Both the position numbers and the translations under genes were made by a program. Positions 35,601 to 42,918 of a stretch of DNA of 64,000 nucleotides are shown here, one piece after another (position 1 is the stretch's first letter; the number at the start of each line of letters is the position of its first letter). The notes under the pieces are model-generated. The model was not told where the DNA came from. It searched no databases and saw nothing but the letters and a program-made list of their open reading frames with translations. The stretch spans positions 248,001 through 312,000 of the forward strand of contig NZ_JAAEHL010000007.1 of the NCBI RefSeq assembly GCF_010614725.1, in the 5' to 3' direction. This DNA comes from Flavobacterium ajazii (GTDB lineage Bacteria; Bacteroidota; Bacteroidia; Flavobacteriales; Flavobacteriaceae).

Positions 35601-36761
35601 TTAACGACTTATCAGGAATTCAATCAAAATTATTCTACTTCAAAAAGCCAGATTTTTAAAGGTCTCGCCAATATAGAACCCCTACCGGATTTAAAAATTG
35701 ATTTATCAGCAAGCAGAACTTATTCCGAAAATTTTTCAGAACAATATGATGTAAGCAATGGTCAGTACAACTCGAGATCGCCTTATACTTCAGGAGCTTT
35801 TGCTATTTCTACCGTCTTGATCAAAACAGCGTTTTTTACCAGCGATGAAAATGGCTCTGAAGCTTTTGAAACTTTTAGAAAAAACCGAATTACGATTGCC
35901 AACCGACTCGCCACTCAAAGAGGAATTAACATAAACAACAGCACTAACATTGGCACAGACGGATTTCCGTTAGGGTATGGCAGTACCAGTCAGGCTGTTT
36001 TATTAGCTTCTTTTCTGGCAGCATACACAGGAACTGATGCCAATCATGCTGCATTGGGAATTTTTAGGGATATTCCGATTCCAAACTGGTCATTAAAATA
36101 TAATGGTCTTATGCGATATGCTTTCTTCAAAGACACTTTTAAACGATTTTCTCTCCAGCACAGTTATCAGGCGACATATACTGTAAATGCCTTCAATTCG
36201 AATTATAATTATGCTAAAGATCCGAACGGAATGGACGACAATGGTAATTATTACAATCCGACTATAATGTCTAATGTTACTTTGACAGAACAATTCAATC
36301 CGTTTTTAAAAGTTGATTTTGAATTAAAAAACTCTTTAAAACTTTTAACCCAAATCAATAAAGACAGAACCTTATCAATGAGTTTTGACAACAACAATCT
36401 GACTGAAGTAAACGGGATTGAATATGTTGTAGGTATTGGTTATCGAATTAAAGACGTGACTTTTACCTCCAAACTGGCTGATAATCCTACCAATACCATA
36501 AAAAGTGATATCATCCTGAAAGCAGACTTAACACTCAGAAATAATCAGACTATTGTGCGATATCTGGATTATGATAACAATGAATTGGTTGCCGGACAAA
36601 ATATATGGACTTTAAAAACCACAGCAGATTATTCGCTAAGCAAAAGCCTGACAATGGTATTTTATTACAATCACTCGTTTTCCAAACCTGTTATTTCGAC
36701 TTCATTCCCGCTTACTACCATAAGTTCAGGTTTTACTTTGCGATATACTTTTGGGAATTGA
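29652..36761 (+). CDS. sprA: SprA-family T9SS translocon/gliding-motility outer-membrane protein
   Basis: 2369 residues with a signal peptide (LFFFPVFFCALTANAQ). The sequence is characteristic of SprA, the 36-strand barrel that forms the type IX secretion pore in Bacteroidota: an N-terminal region with VGKIEIENPKSIVSAYTYNS, LLPRYYINSGLFESIFGSNT and VNVNYDTQSTFAFQNLFKLE, repeated barrel segments, and a C-terminal FTLRYTFGN. It would carry proteins with T9SS signals across the outer membrane and is needed for gliding. The known F. johnsoniae protein is slightly longer, and I recall its gene beside ruvA and gcvH. Here the neighbours are a LytTR regulator and a GT9 enzyme, so this may be a paralogue or a rearranged locus. 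Confidence 0.9.
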   Translation: MIKKLFFFPVFFCALTANAQVTQDTIKSGFDVGKIEIENPKSIVSAYTYNSFTNTYVYTNSVDGFSISYPLVLTPAEYEKLILKESRRDYFKKKSDAIDAKKKDSQSAKKDLLPRYYINSGLFESIFGSNTIDVKPTGTVEMDLGLLYSKQENPALSASNRSSLTFDFDQRISMALVGKIGTRLNVNVNYDTQSTFAFQNLFKLEYTPDEDDIVQKIEVGNVSMPLNSTLITGAQNLFGVKTQLQFGKTTVTGVFSQQKSETKTVSAEGGGAVQEFNLYALDYDSNRHFFLSQYFRNKYDATLKNYPLINSRIQISRIEVWVTNKQSRVSSTANNLRNIVAIQDLGESQLTGLTDDQVVVLNPSTGMFNNPADSPSDNSNNDYDPAQIKSGSGLLNSNIREIATSASGFNATVKEGQDYSKLENARKLSATEYTLNKQLGYISLTQKLANDEVLAVAYQYTSGDQVYQVGEFAGDGVDATVVTDSETVTTQSLVLKMLKSSLVNIKNPVWNLMMKNIYQIPSAYQITQEDFKFNILYTDPSQLNYITPVTAFPSNPTDENKVAETPLLKVFNMDRLNSNNDPQDGGDGLFDFVSGITIDSSNGRIIFTTKEPFGELIFKKLATSTAEDYNNTASYNANQKKYVFRSLYNNTQTGALQDSDKNKYLLKGKYKSSGSDGISIGSINVAKGSVVVTADGRILAEGIDYSVDYQLGKVHILDEALLASNASITVTLENNAVFGQQTKSFIGFNVDHKISDQFTIGATYLKYTEKPYTQKSVYGQESVDNTIFGLNTNFSSEVPFFTRLVNKLPNIDTDVPSNISVRSEVAFLKPNTAKASDFEGESTIYVDDFETTASTIDLSSAYSWSLASTPGNNTSSIYNFNESANDLSYGYKRAKLAWYTIDPVFYTSKPSGISNDDLSLNSTRRIYTEELYPNTETASGQSLVVNTLDLSYYPSERGPYNNALDFASSPKENFGGIMRALNTTNFEQGNVQYIQFWVLDPYVGNGKTNASNSGKLYFNLGEISEDILKDGRKQYENGLGTDQLMVTPRGIWGDVPASQSLTYAFDTDAANRSNQDVGLDGLKNNQEAQIYTNYTSESDPAADDYTYYLNTNGDILERYKKYNGTEGNSPVSADDANQGSSTLPNTEDINSDFTMNTINAYYEYSIDMKANMEIGQNYITDIRNTQVTLVNGTTTEARWIQFKIPVSQPENTIGSISDFTSIRFMRMFMTGFSEPVTLRFGSLDLQRGEWRTYTETLDANDTNTDDDNTDLDVLAVNIEENDGKCPVNYVLPPGVQREQSYSGNTLIYQNEQSLGLKVSGKGLELNDSRAVYKSISMDMRQYKKLKMFLHAESLTGQIPLSDDQMTAFIRLGNDYTENFYQIEIPLKVTLSSNCSTLSPELVWPESNEIDLSLSLLSQLKMLSKKIAAADLPTDGIYFLDEDNEKLDPSLSSKTNKLRLGVKGSPNLGYVRTLMIGIKNNDQQQDIKGEVWFNELRLADLDNSGGMAAVVNLDTNLADFATISATGKMSTIGFGSLQQTSVERSQEDLQQYSLLTNVNFGKLLPKTWGINLPFNYAASETTITPKYDPENPDVTLETMLNAAETEQERANIKNRAIDYTKTTSINFIGIRKERKPEKKAHVYDIENFTFSQSYNETYSHDYERESYVDQRSNTALNYDFSIESKNIEPFAKTKFMKKNNYWKLLSDFNFNYMPSNITFNTNIIRQSSQQQFRQTEVEGIPLETSFSRNFEFNIQYGFTFNLTKSLKLNFTSSTSNIVKNYMNSDNKPIDGFKISDNYFNPGEPNKHVQKLVVNYEIPINKIPVFSFVKANLSYIGDYSWQRSSEALTEIEVDGITYNLGNTVQNASTGNLTASFNMETFYKYIGISQTSTTKNAPKKTTPIKPGEKIVKTEVPEKRNPNSFLKNLYGVLTSIKNITLNFSENNGTVLPGYLPTSGFMGFSKPTLGFIFGSQSDIRDEAAKKGWLTTYQEFNQNYSTSKSQIFKGLANIEPLPDLKIDLSASRTYSENFSEQYDVSNGQYNSRSPYTSGAFAISTVLIKTAFFTSDENGSEAFETFRKNRITIANRLATQRGININNSTNIGTDGFPLGYGSTSQAVLLASFLAAYTGTDANHAALGIFRDIPIPNWSLKYNGLMRYAFFKDTFKRFSLQHSYQATYTVNAFNSNYNYAKDPNGMDDNGNYYNPTIMSNVTLTEQFNPFLKVDFELKNSLKLLTQINKDRTLSMSFDNNNLTEVNGIEYVVGIGYRIKDVTFTSKLADNPTNTIKSDIILKADLTLRNNQTIVRYLDYDNNELVAGQNIWTLKTTADYSLSKSLTMVFYYNHSFSKPVISTSFPLTTISSGFTLRYTFGN

Positions 36762-36967
36762 TTTTCTAAACCGTAATCACTGTGATTTAAATATTAATCT
36801 TACTTATTATCATGAGTTTACAGTATTCGTCTATAAAATTTCAGGTTAAGTCGATTTATAAGTACACATGGATAAATCTACACTTACTTTTAAATCCGAA
36901 TTAAAACAGAACTGATATTACCCGTCGTAATCATCTGACAAAAAGAATTTTAAGTAAATAATCCCGC

Positions 36968-38038
36968 ATGAGCAAAATAGAATTTAAAAGAAAAGTTAAT
37001 GAAGTGAGAAAATCGGTCATGAAGGCATTAACTAAAAATATTGGGCGTAAAAATCAATCCTTTCAAAAAAACGGTGCTGTAACAAATGTAAACAGGGTTT
37101 TAATTTGCAGACCAAATCACAGGCTTGGAAACCTTTTGTTAATTACCCCATTGCTTCAGGAAGTCTCGGCAAAATATCCGGACTGCAAAATAGATTTATT
37201 TGTAAAAGGCAATATTGCGCCCGAAATTTTTAAAAACTATCATACTATTGACACCATTATTCAGCTTCCCAAAAAGCCCTTCAAACAGCCTTTTCAATAT
37301 CTGAAAGCCTGGCTAAAAATCAGAACAACTAAATATGACCTGACTATTAATGCAGATAAAAATTCATCCTCCGGAAGATTATCAACCCAATATTCAAATA
37401 CCAGGTTTAAATTTTTTGGAGATGTACTGAATGAATCTATTGCGTCATTTTTTTGTGATTTTGAACACATTGCCAAAACATCTGTATATGATTTTCGGTT
37501 TGCAATTTCTCCTGAAACTATTTTCGAATGGAATGAAAAAGTACCCGATCTGGATTTAAAATTAGATGCTTCAGAGCTGTCACATGGCTACCGAATTTTA
37601 CAAAAAATAACGCCCGGTGACAAAAAGATAATCAGTTTGTTTACCTATGCCACAGGAAACAAATGTCATTGTGCTGAATGGTGGGAAGAATTTTATGAAA
37701 AACTGTGTCTCAGCTTTCCGGATCATACTATTATAGAAATTTTGCCAGTAGAAAATGTTTCGCAAATCGCCTTCAAAGCTCCATCCTTTTATAGCAGGGA
37801 TATTCGGGAAATAGCTGCTGTCATTGCCAATACGTCCATTTTTATTGGGGCAGACAGCGGAATCATGCATCTTGCAAGTGCTGCCAAAGTACCTGTTGTA
37901 GGTCTGTTCAATGTTACAAATCCGAAGAAATACAGACCGTACAATAACAACAGCATCGCTATTGACACAACAGAGAATGATATCGAAAATATTATTGAAG
38001 TTTTAGATACTTTACTTCGCCATCGTTTATACTATTAA
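36968..38038 (+). CDS. Glycosyltransferase family 9 (heptosyltransferase-like)
   Basis: 356 residues, no signal peptide. After a basic N-terminal stretch comes the GT9 pattern VLICRPNHRLGNLLLITPLLQEVSAKYP (nucleotide-sugar side) and, near the C-terminus, IFIGADSGIMHLASAAKVPVVGLF, the donor-binding motif of ADP-heptose transferases. The enzyme likely adds a sugar to LPS core or another surface glycan at the cytoplasmic face. It lies 206 bp after the sprA-family gene on the same strand, with no signals seen between them. The exact sugar donor is not decidable. Confidence 0.85.
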   Translation: MSKIEFKRKVNEVRKSVMKALTKNIGRKNQSFQKNGAVTNVNRVLICRPNHRLGNLLLITPLLQEVSAKYPDCKIDLFVKGNIAPEIFKNYHTIDTIIQLPKKPFKQPFQYLKAWLKIRTTKYDLTINADKNSSSGRLSTQYSNTRFKFFGDVLNESIASFFCDFEHIAKTSVYDFRFAISPETIFEWNEKVPDLDLKLDASELSHGYRILQKITPGDKKIISLFTYATGNKCHCAEWWEEFYEKLCLSFPDHTIIEILPVENVSQIAFKAPSFYSRDIREIAAVIANTSIFIGADSGIMHLASAAKVPVVGLFNVTNPKKYRPYNNNSIAIDTTENDIENIIEVLDTLLRHRLYY

Positions 38039-38241
38039 AAAACGATCTGTGAAGTTTGTCCTTTTCAAAACTGAATATACTCTGCCTGATTTTTTTCATT
38101 CAAATAAATAAATGCAAAAAATACACTTATAAAAGTGCCTTAAGGCCAAAATACAGCAGAAGTTCGCAGTATTATGGCATAAACATTGAAAACTCAGTAC
38201 CTAATTTTCTTAATTTAGAATAAAAACAAAGGAAATAAGAG

Positions 38242-38249
38242 TATTTTTG
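38242..38249 (+). promoter_or_regulatory. -7 box of the FAD/Fe-S oxidoreductase gene
   Basis: TATTTTTG matches TAnnTTTG, 44 nt before the ATG at 38294. The -33 position has no clear TTTG. The 255-bp spacer after the GT9 gene shows no other feature. Confidence 0.4.
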
Positions 38250-38293
38250 TAACCGAAAAAACACATCCGTTTTAGGTTATAAATTCAATCAGA

Positions 38294-41200
38294 ATGTCAA
38301 TAATTAAGGAGTTAGAACAACTGTCTGCATCATTAGAAGGAACACTTTTATACGATGATCTTCATAAAACGCTTTATTCAACCGATGCTTCGGTATACCG
38401 AATTAAACCCAATGCGGTAGCCATACCCAGGACGACTTCAGATATTGCCAAACTGATAAAATTTGCAGCGAATCATAATATTTCGGTTACGCCGAGAACT
38501 GCGGGAACTTCTTTGGCAGGACAAGCGGTTGGAGACGGACTAGTTATTGATGTGTCGAAACATTTTACTAAAATTATTTCGTTTGATGCCGAAAAGAAAA
38601 CTGTAACCGTTCAGCCGGGAGTCATCCGCGATGAACTGAATTTATTCTTAAAACCTCACGGCGTATTTTTCGCCCCGATTACATCAACGTCAAACCGCGC
38701 GATGATTGGCGGTATGGTTGGAAATAACTCTTCGGGAACAACTTCGATTCGATATGGTGTTACCCGCGATAAAATTGCAGAAGTTAAAGCAATTTTGAGT
38801 GACGGTTCTGAAGTGATTTTTAAAGACCTGACTTCTGAAGAATTTATCGAAAAAACAAAAGGAGATACTTTAGAAAATAAAATATACAAAACGATTTATG
38901 ATGAGCTTTCGATAAAAGAAGTTCAGGAAGAAATTATAAAAGAGTTTCCAAAGCCTGAAATTCACAGAAGAAATACAGGTTATGCCGTTGATATTCTGCT
39001 GAAATCGGAATTATTTGGCGGAACTGAACCGACGATTAATCTGGGAAAACTACTTTGCGGAAGCGAGGGAACTCTGGCTTTTACAACCGAAGTAACGCTG
39101 AAAGTGGATGATCTTCCGCCAGCACACAGTATTATGGTCGTAGGACATTATCATACCATTCAGGAATCGTTGGAATCAGTTGTCGTAGCGATGAAACATC
39201 ATTTGTATACCTGCGAAATGATCGATGATACGATTTTGGATTGTACGAAAACGAATCGCGAACACGTAAAAAACAGGTTCTTTTTACAGGGGGAACCCAA
39301 AGCTATTATGCTGTTTGAAGTAGCAGCTCATACTTTGGAAGAAGCCGAAAAACAAGCTGACGCCCTGATCGCTGATTTAGAAAAAAACAATTTTGGTTAT
39401 GCTAACGTCAAAATTTACGGACCAGATATTGACAAAGCTAATGAACTGAGAAAAGCAGGTCTTGGACTTTTAGGAAGTATTGTAGGCGACGATAAAGCAG
39501 CTGATTCGATTGAAGATACAGCGGTTGAACTGAGTGATTTACCAAATTATATTGCAGAATTTTCGGCTATGATGTTAAGCCACGGACAGGAAGCGATTTA
39601 TTATGCACATGCAGGTGCGGGAGAATTACACCTTCGTCCGGTTTTGAATTTGAAGAAAACATCTGATTTAAAATTATTCAGAACCATTGCGACCGAAGTG
39701 GCACATTTGGTTAAAAAATACAGAGGTTCGCTAAGTGGTGAACACGGCGACGGAATTGTGCGCGGAGAATTTATTCCGTTTATGATTGGCGACAAGAATT
39801 ACGAACTGCTGAAAAGAATCAAACTGGCATTCGATCCGAATTCGGTTTTGAATATCGGGAAGATTGTCAATGCTGGAAAAATGGATGAAAATCATCGTGT
39901 CATTTCAGGCAGAATTGAACCGGATATTAAAACATTTCAGGATTTCTCAGACAGTTTAGGGATTTTGCGTGCTGCCGAAAAATGCAACGGTTCCGGAGAC
40001 TGCCGAAAACTGCCTTCTGGCGGAGGAGCAATGTGTCCGAGTTATCGTGCGACCCGAAACGAAAAAGAAACTACACGTGCGAGAGCCAATGCACTGAGAG
40101 AATATCTGACATACTCTGAAAAAGAAAATAAATTCGACCAGAAAGAATTATACGAAGTTTTTGAGCTGTGTGTAAGCTGTAAAGCCTGTGCCAGCGAATG
40201 TCCAAGTAATGTAGATGTAGCCACTTTAAAAGCGGAATTTTTATACCAATATCAAAAAGCAAACGGATTCTCTACCAGAAATAAAATTTTTGCCAACAAT
40301 GCTAAAATGAACAAACTGGGAAGCAAATTCCCTTCGATTACGAATTTTATTTCGAATCAGTCCTTCGTTAAAAAAACAATGGGAATTGCACCTGAAAGAC
40401 AGGTTCCGTTGTTAGCTAAAAAGACTTTCAGAAAATGGTATAGCAATAATAAACCTTCAGGAACAGATTTCCCAAACGGCAGATTGTATTTATTTGTAGA
40501 CGAATTCACGAATTATTACGATGTGAATATCGGAATTGATGCCTTTGAATTATTAACGAAATTAGGCTATCAGGTTTTGGTTATCGATCACGAAGAAAGC
40601 GGAAGAGCCTATCTTTCGAAAGGATTTTTAGAAGAAGCGAAGAAAATAGCCAATCATAATGTGAATGTTTTTAAAGATCTGGTTTTAGGAAATGCACCTT
40701 TGGTTGGAATAGAACCTTCGGCAATTTTGACTTTCAGGGATGAATATTTACGTTTAGCCGATGATAAAGAAGCTGCCGAGAAATTATCCGGAAATACTTT
40801 TACGATTGAAGAATTCTTTAAAAAAGAAATCATCGACGGAAAAATCACACCGGAATCTTTCTCTGAAGAAACAAAAGAAATTAAAATTCACGGGCATTGC
40901 CACCAAAAATCTTTAAGTTCTGTTGAAGCGACTTTCGCAATGCTGAATCTGCCAAAAAATAATACGGTTACCATTTACAGTTCGGGCTGTTGCGGAATGG
41001 CGGGTTCTTTCGGTTATGAAAAAGAACATTATCAGGTAAGCATGCAGATGGGGGAAGATACCTTATTCCCAAAAGTGCGAAACACAGCTGAGAATGTAAA
41101 AATCGCTGCCGCAGGAACAAGCTGCCGCCATCAGATTTATGATGGGACGAGTCGTGAGGCTCAGCATCCTGTGAGTATTTTGAGGAATTGTCTAAGGTGA
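38294..41200 (+). CDS. FAD-linked oxidase fused to Fe-S/GlpC-like domain (probable D-lactate/2-hydroxyacid dehydrogenase)
   Basis: 968 residues in two enzymatic parts. The N-terminal half is an FAD-binding PCMH oxidase: VTPRTAGTSLAGQAVGDGLVID, GGMVGNNSSGTTSIRYG, LLCGSEGTLAFTTEVTLKVD, and RGSLSGEHGDGIVRGEF. The C-terminal half is a GlpC/LutA-like iron-sulfur protein: CNGSGDCRKLPSGGGAMCPS, then CVSCKACASECPSN, and near the end HGHCHQKSLSS and YSSGCCGMAGSFGYEKEH. This fusion is seen in bacterial membrane-associated D-lactate or related 2-hydroxyacid dehydrogenases that feed quinones; the substrate is inferred. It is probably monocistronic. Confidence 0.87.
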   Translation: MSIIKELEQLSASLEGTLLYDDLHKTLYSTDASVYRIKPNAVAIPRTTSDIAKLIKFAANHNISVTPRTAGTSLAGQAVGDGLVIDVSKHFTKIISFDAEKKTVTVQPGVIRDELNLFLKPHGVFFAPITSTSNRAMIGGMVGNNSSGTTSIRYGVTRDKIAEVKAILSDGSEVIFKDLTSEEFIEKTKGDTLENKIYKTIYDELSIKEVQEEIIKEFPKPEIHRRNTGYAVDILLKSELFGGTEPTINLGKLLCGSEGTLAFTTEVTLKVDDLPPAHSIMVVGHYHTIQESLESVVVAMKHHLYTCEMIDDTILDCTKTNREHVKNRFFLQGEPKAIMLFEVAAHTLEEAEKQADALIADLEKNNFGYANVKIYGPDIDKANELRKAGLGLLGSIVGDDKAADSIEDTAVELSDLPNYIAEFSAMMLSHGQEAIYYAHAGAGELHLRPVLNLKKTSDLKLFRTIATEVAHLVKKYRGSLSGEHGDGIVRGEFIPFMIGDKNYELLKRIKLAFDPNSVLNIGKIVNAGKMDENHRVISGRIEPDIKTFQDFSDSLGILRAAEKCNGSGDCRKLPSGGGAMCPSYRATRNEKETTRARANALREYLTYSEKENKFDQKELYEVFELCVSCKACASECPSNVDVATLKAEFLYQYQKANGFSTRNKIFANNAKMNKLGSKFPSITNFISNQSFVKKTMGIAPERQVPLLAKKTFRKWYSNNKPSGTDFPNGRLYLFVDEFTNYYDVNIGIDAFELLTKLGYQVLVIDHEESGRAYLSKGFLEEAKKIANHNVNVFKDLVLGNAPLVGIEPSAILTFRDEYLRLADDKEAAEKLSGNTFTIEEFFKKEIIDGKITPESFSEETKEIKIHGHCHQKSLSSVEATFAMLNLPKNNTVTIYSSGCCGMAGSFGYEKEHYQVSMQMGEDTLFPKVRNTAENVKIAAAGTSCRHQIYDGTSREAQHPVSILRNCLR

Positions 41201-41258
41201 GATGTTTCTTGTAAAACGTGAAAAGTTTTACCACAGATTAGAGATTAAAAGATTTTTG

Positions 41259-41343
41259 TTTCTCGCAGATTTAGCAGATCAAGCAGATATATTTTTTAGA
41301 TTTATTTAAAAATCTGCATTATCTGCTAAATCTGCGAGAGAAA
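41259..41343. repeat. Inverted-repeat element, family 2, copy A
   Basis: Left arm TTTCTCGCAGATTTAGCAGAT (41259-41279) and right arm 41321-41343 are complementary over 21 bp apart from a 2-nt insertion. It starts 59 bp after the oxidoreductase stop and ends 57 bp before the Gfo/Idh gene. Copy B is at 42668-42757. Confidence 0.75.
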
Positions 41344-41399
41344 AATGTATTGTTGTATATTAAAATCTATGTTAATCTGTGTAAAACCAGTAGCCAAAA

Positions 41400-42557
41400 C
41401 TATCTCAAACTTACTTTCTTTCCTGTTTCAGCAGCTTTATAGATGGCGTTGATGACTTTCATGTCTTTAAGTCCTTCTTCGCCTGTGATATGATTTGGAA
41501 GTTTTTTGTTTTCTAAAATGACTTTACAAATTTCATCCATTTGCGTCTGCTGTTGATTTATTACAGGGAATTTTAATTCTTTTTTTGATGTTTTACCTTT
41601 AAAAGGCCCATAACTCAAAGCCGGACTCAATTCAAACGAGCCTTCATCTGCAGAAGCGTAAAATCTGTCAATATTGTAACTCACCGTAGTATTGCAATTT
41701 GCAGTTGCTCCGCTCGGAAATTCCATTTGCCAGGAAATACTTTCCTCTGTCTCGGTAAAAATCTGTTTGTTGTACACGGTACCAAATTGTGCCGTAACCG
41801 CTATTGGTTCTTCGCCTAAAACATAACGGCTTACCTGAATACAATAGACCCCCAAATCCATTAAAGGGCCACCTCCTGATAATCTTTTATTCAGTCTCCA
41901 TTCGTGACGGTCATTGAAATTGACAGTGCTTTTTGTATCGGCCGGGTCATGTATTTTGTAACCAAGAGAAGCTTCAATATAACGTACCTGACCCAAAACT
42001 TTTTCCTGTCCCAGACGTTTTATTTCTAAATGTGTCGGCTCATAATGCAAACGATAGCCAATAGCTAACTGCACATTATTATCATTGCAGGCTTTTATCA
42101 TTTCTTCACAATCTTTAACCGAAATTGCCATTGGTTTTTCGGTAATAACGTGTTTTCCGGCTTTTGCTGCACGGATAGTAAACTCTTTATGCAGTCCGTT
42201 TGGTGTTACAACGTACACTAAATCAATGTCTTTATTTTTTACAATTGCATCGAAATTTTCATAGTTGTAAATGTTCTTTTCCGGAATATTATATTTCGTT
42301 TTCCATTTTTCAGCTTTGGCTGGAGTTCCGGTAACAATTCCGGCAAGATGACAGTATTCAGATGCCTGAATTCCTTCTGCCAGCATAGAAGCGTAATTTC
42401 CTAAACCGCAAAGTGCAATATTTAATTTTTTTCCGGTGTAGGGTTTATGTTGCTTTTCAGTTTCAGTCAAGAAAGAAGGAAGCGTAGTCATTACAACAGA
42501 AGCCCCCACACCTACTCCTAATTTATTTACAAAAGAACGTCTTGAAATTTTTTCCAT
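41400..42557 (-). CDS. Exported Gfo/Idh/MocA-family oxidoreductase
   Basis: 385 residues. The N-terminus MEKISRRSFVNKLGVGVGAS is a twin-arginine (Tat) signal followed by a hydrophobic stretch, so the protein is folded with its NAD(P) cofactor before export to the periplasm. The Rossmann motif is LNIALCGLGNYASMLAEGIQ, and the family's EKP signature is in HVITEKPMAISVKDCEEMI; the C-terminal substrate domain follows. Members act on sugars or cyclitols; the substrate here is unknown. It is flanked on both sides by the same family of inverted-repeat element, 57 bp after its stop and 111 bp before its start. Confidence 0.88.
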   Translation of the reverse strand: MEKISRRSFVNKLGVGVGASVVMTTLPSFLTETEKQHKPYTGKKLNIALCGLGNYASMLAEGIQASEYCHLAGIVTGTPAKAEKWKTKYNIPEKNIYNYENFDAIVKNKDIDLVYVVTPNGLHKEFTIRAAKAGKHVITEKPMAISVKDCEEMIKACNDNNVQLAIGYRLHYEPTHLEIKRLGQEKVLGQVRYIEASLGYKIHDPADTKSTVNFNDRHEWRLNKRLSGGGPLMDLGVYCIQVSRYVLGEEPIAVTAQFGTVYNKQIFTETEESISWQMEFPSGATANCNTTVSYNIDRFYASADEGSFELSPALSYGPFKGKTSKKELKFPVINQQQTQMDEICKVILENKKLPNHITGEEGLKDMKVINAIYKAAETGKKVSLR

Positions 42558-42667
42558 AAAATGATTCTTTAAAAAATTAAATACTTCTTAATTAGTAAGC
42601 TGGTTTTTATAAATGTTACATTTATGTTTGAAATCGAAGTTTTACCACAAAGATTCGCAAAATTTTG

Positions 42668-42757
42668 TTTCTCGCAGATTTAGCAGATTGCGCAGATCAT
42701 TAAAAATCAGGAAAATCTTTTCACCGCAATAAAAATCTGCCAAATCTGTGAGAGAAA
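42668..42757. repeat. Inverted-repeat element, family 2, copy B
   Basis: Left arm 42668-42688 is identical to copy A (TTTCTCGCAGATTTAGCAGAT). Right arm 42735-42757 differs from copy A at two sites. The two copies bracket the Gfo/Idh gene in the same orientation. The spacer 42558-42918 holds no gene. Confidence 0.75.
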
Positions 42758-42779
42758 AATATAACTACAGATAAAAAAT

Positions 42780-42799
42780 AATTCGTGAATTCGTGGCTA
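42780..42799 (-). repeat. Dispersed 20-bp repeat, copy 2
   Basis: Exact reverse complement of the 20-bp sequence at 7282-7301, found 22 bp after family 2 copy B and 119 bp before the permease ATG. Confidence 0.55.
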
Positions 42800-42918
42800 A
42801 AAAAATCACAGAAAAACAAAAACGTTTTATAAATTTGAAATCAGGATAATTTTTGCATTATTTGCAAAATAAAACGATAAACACCTAAAAAATTTAATTT
42901 TTAATAGCTAAACCACGT

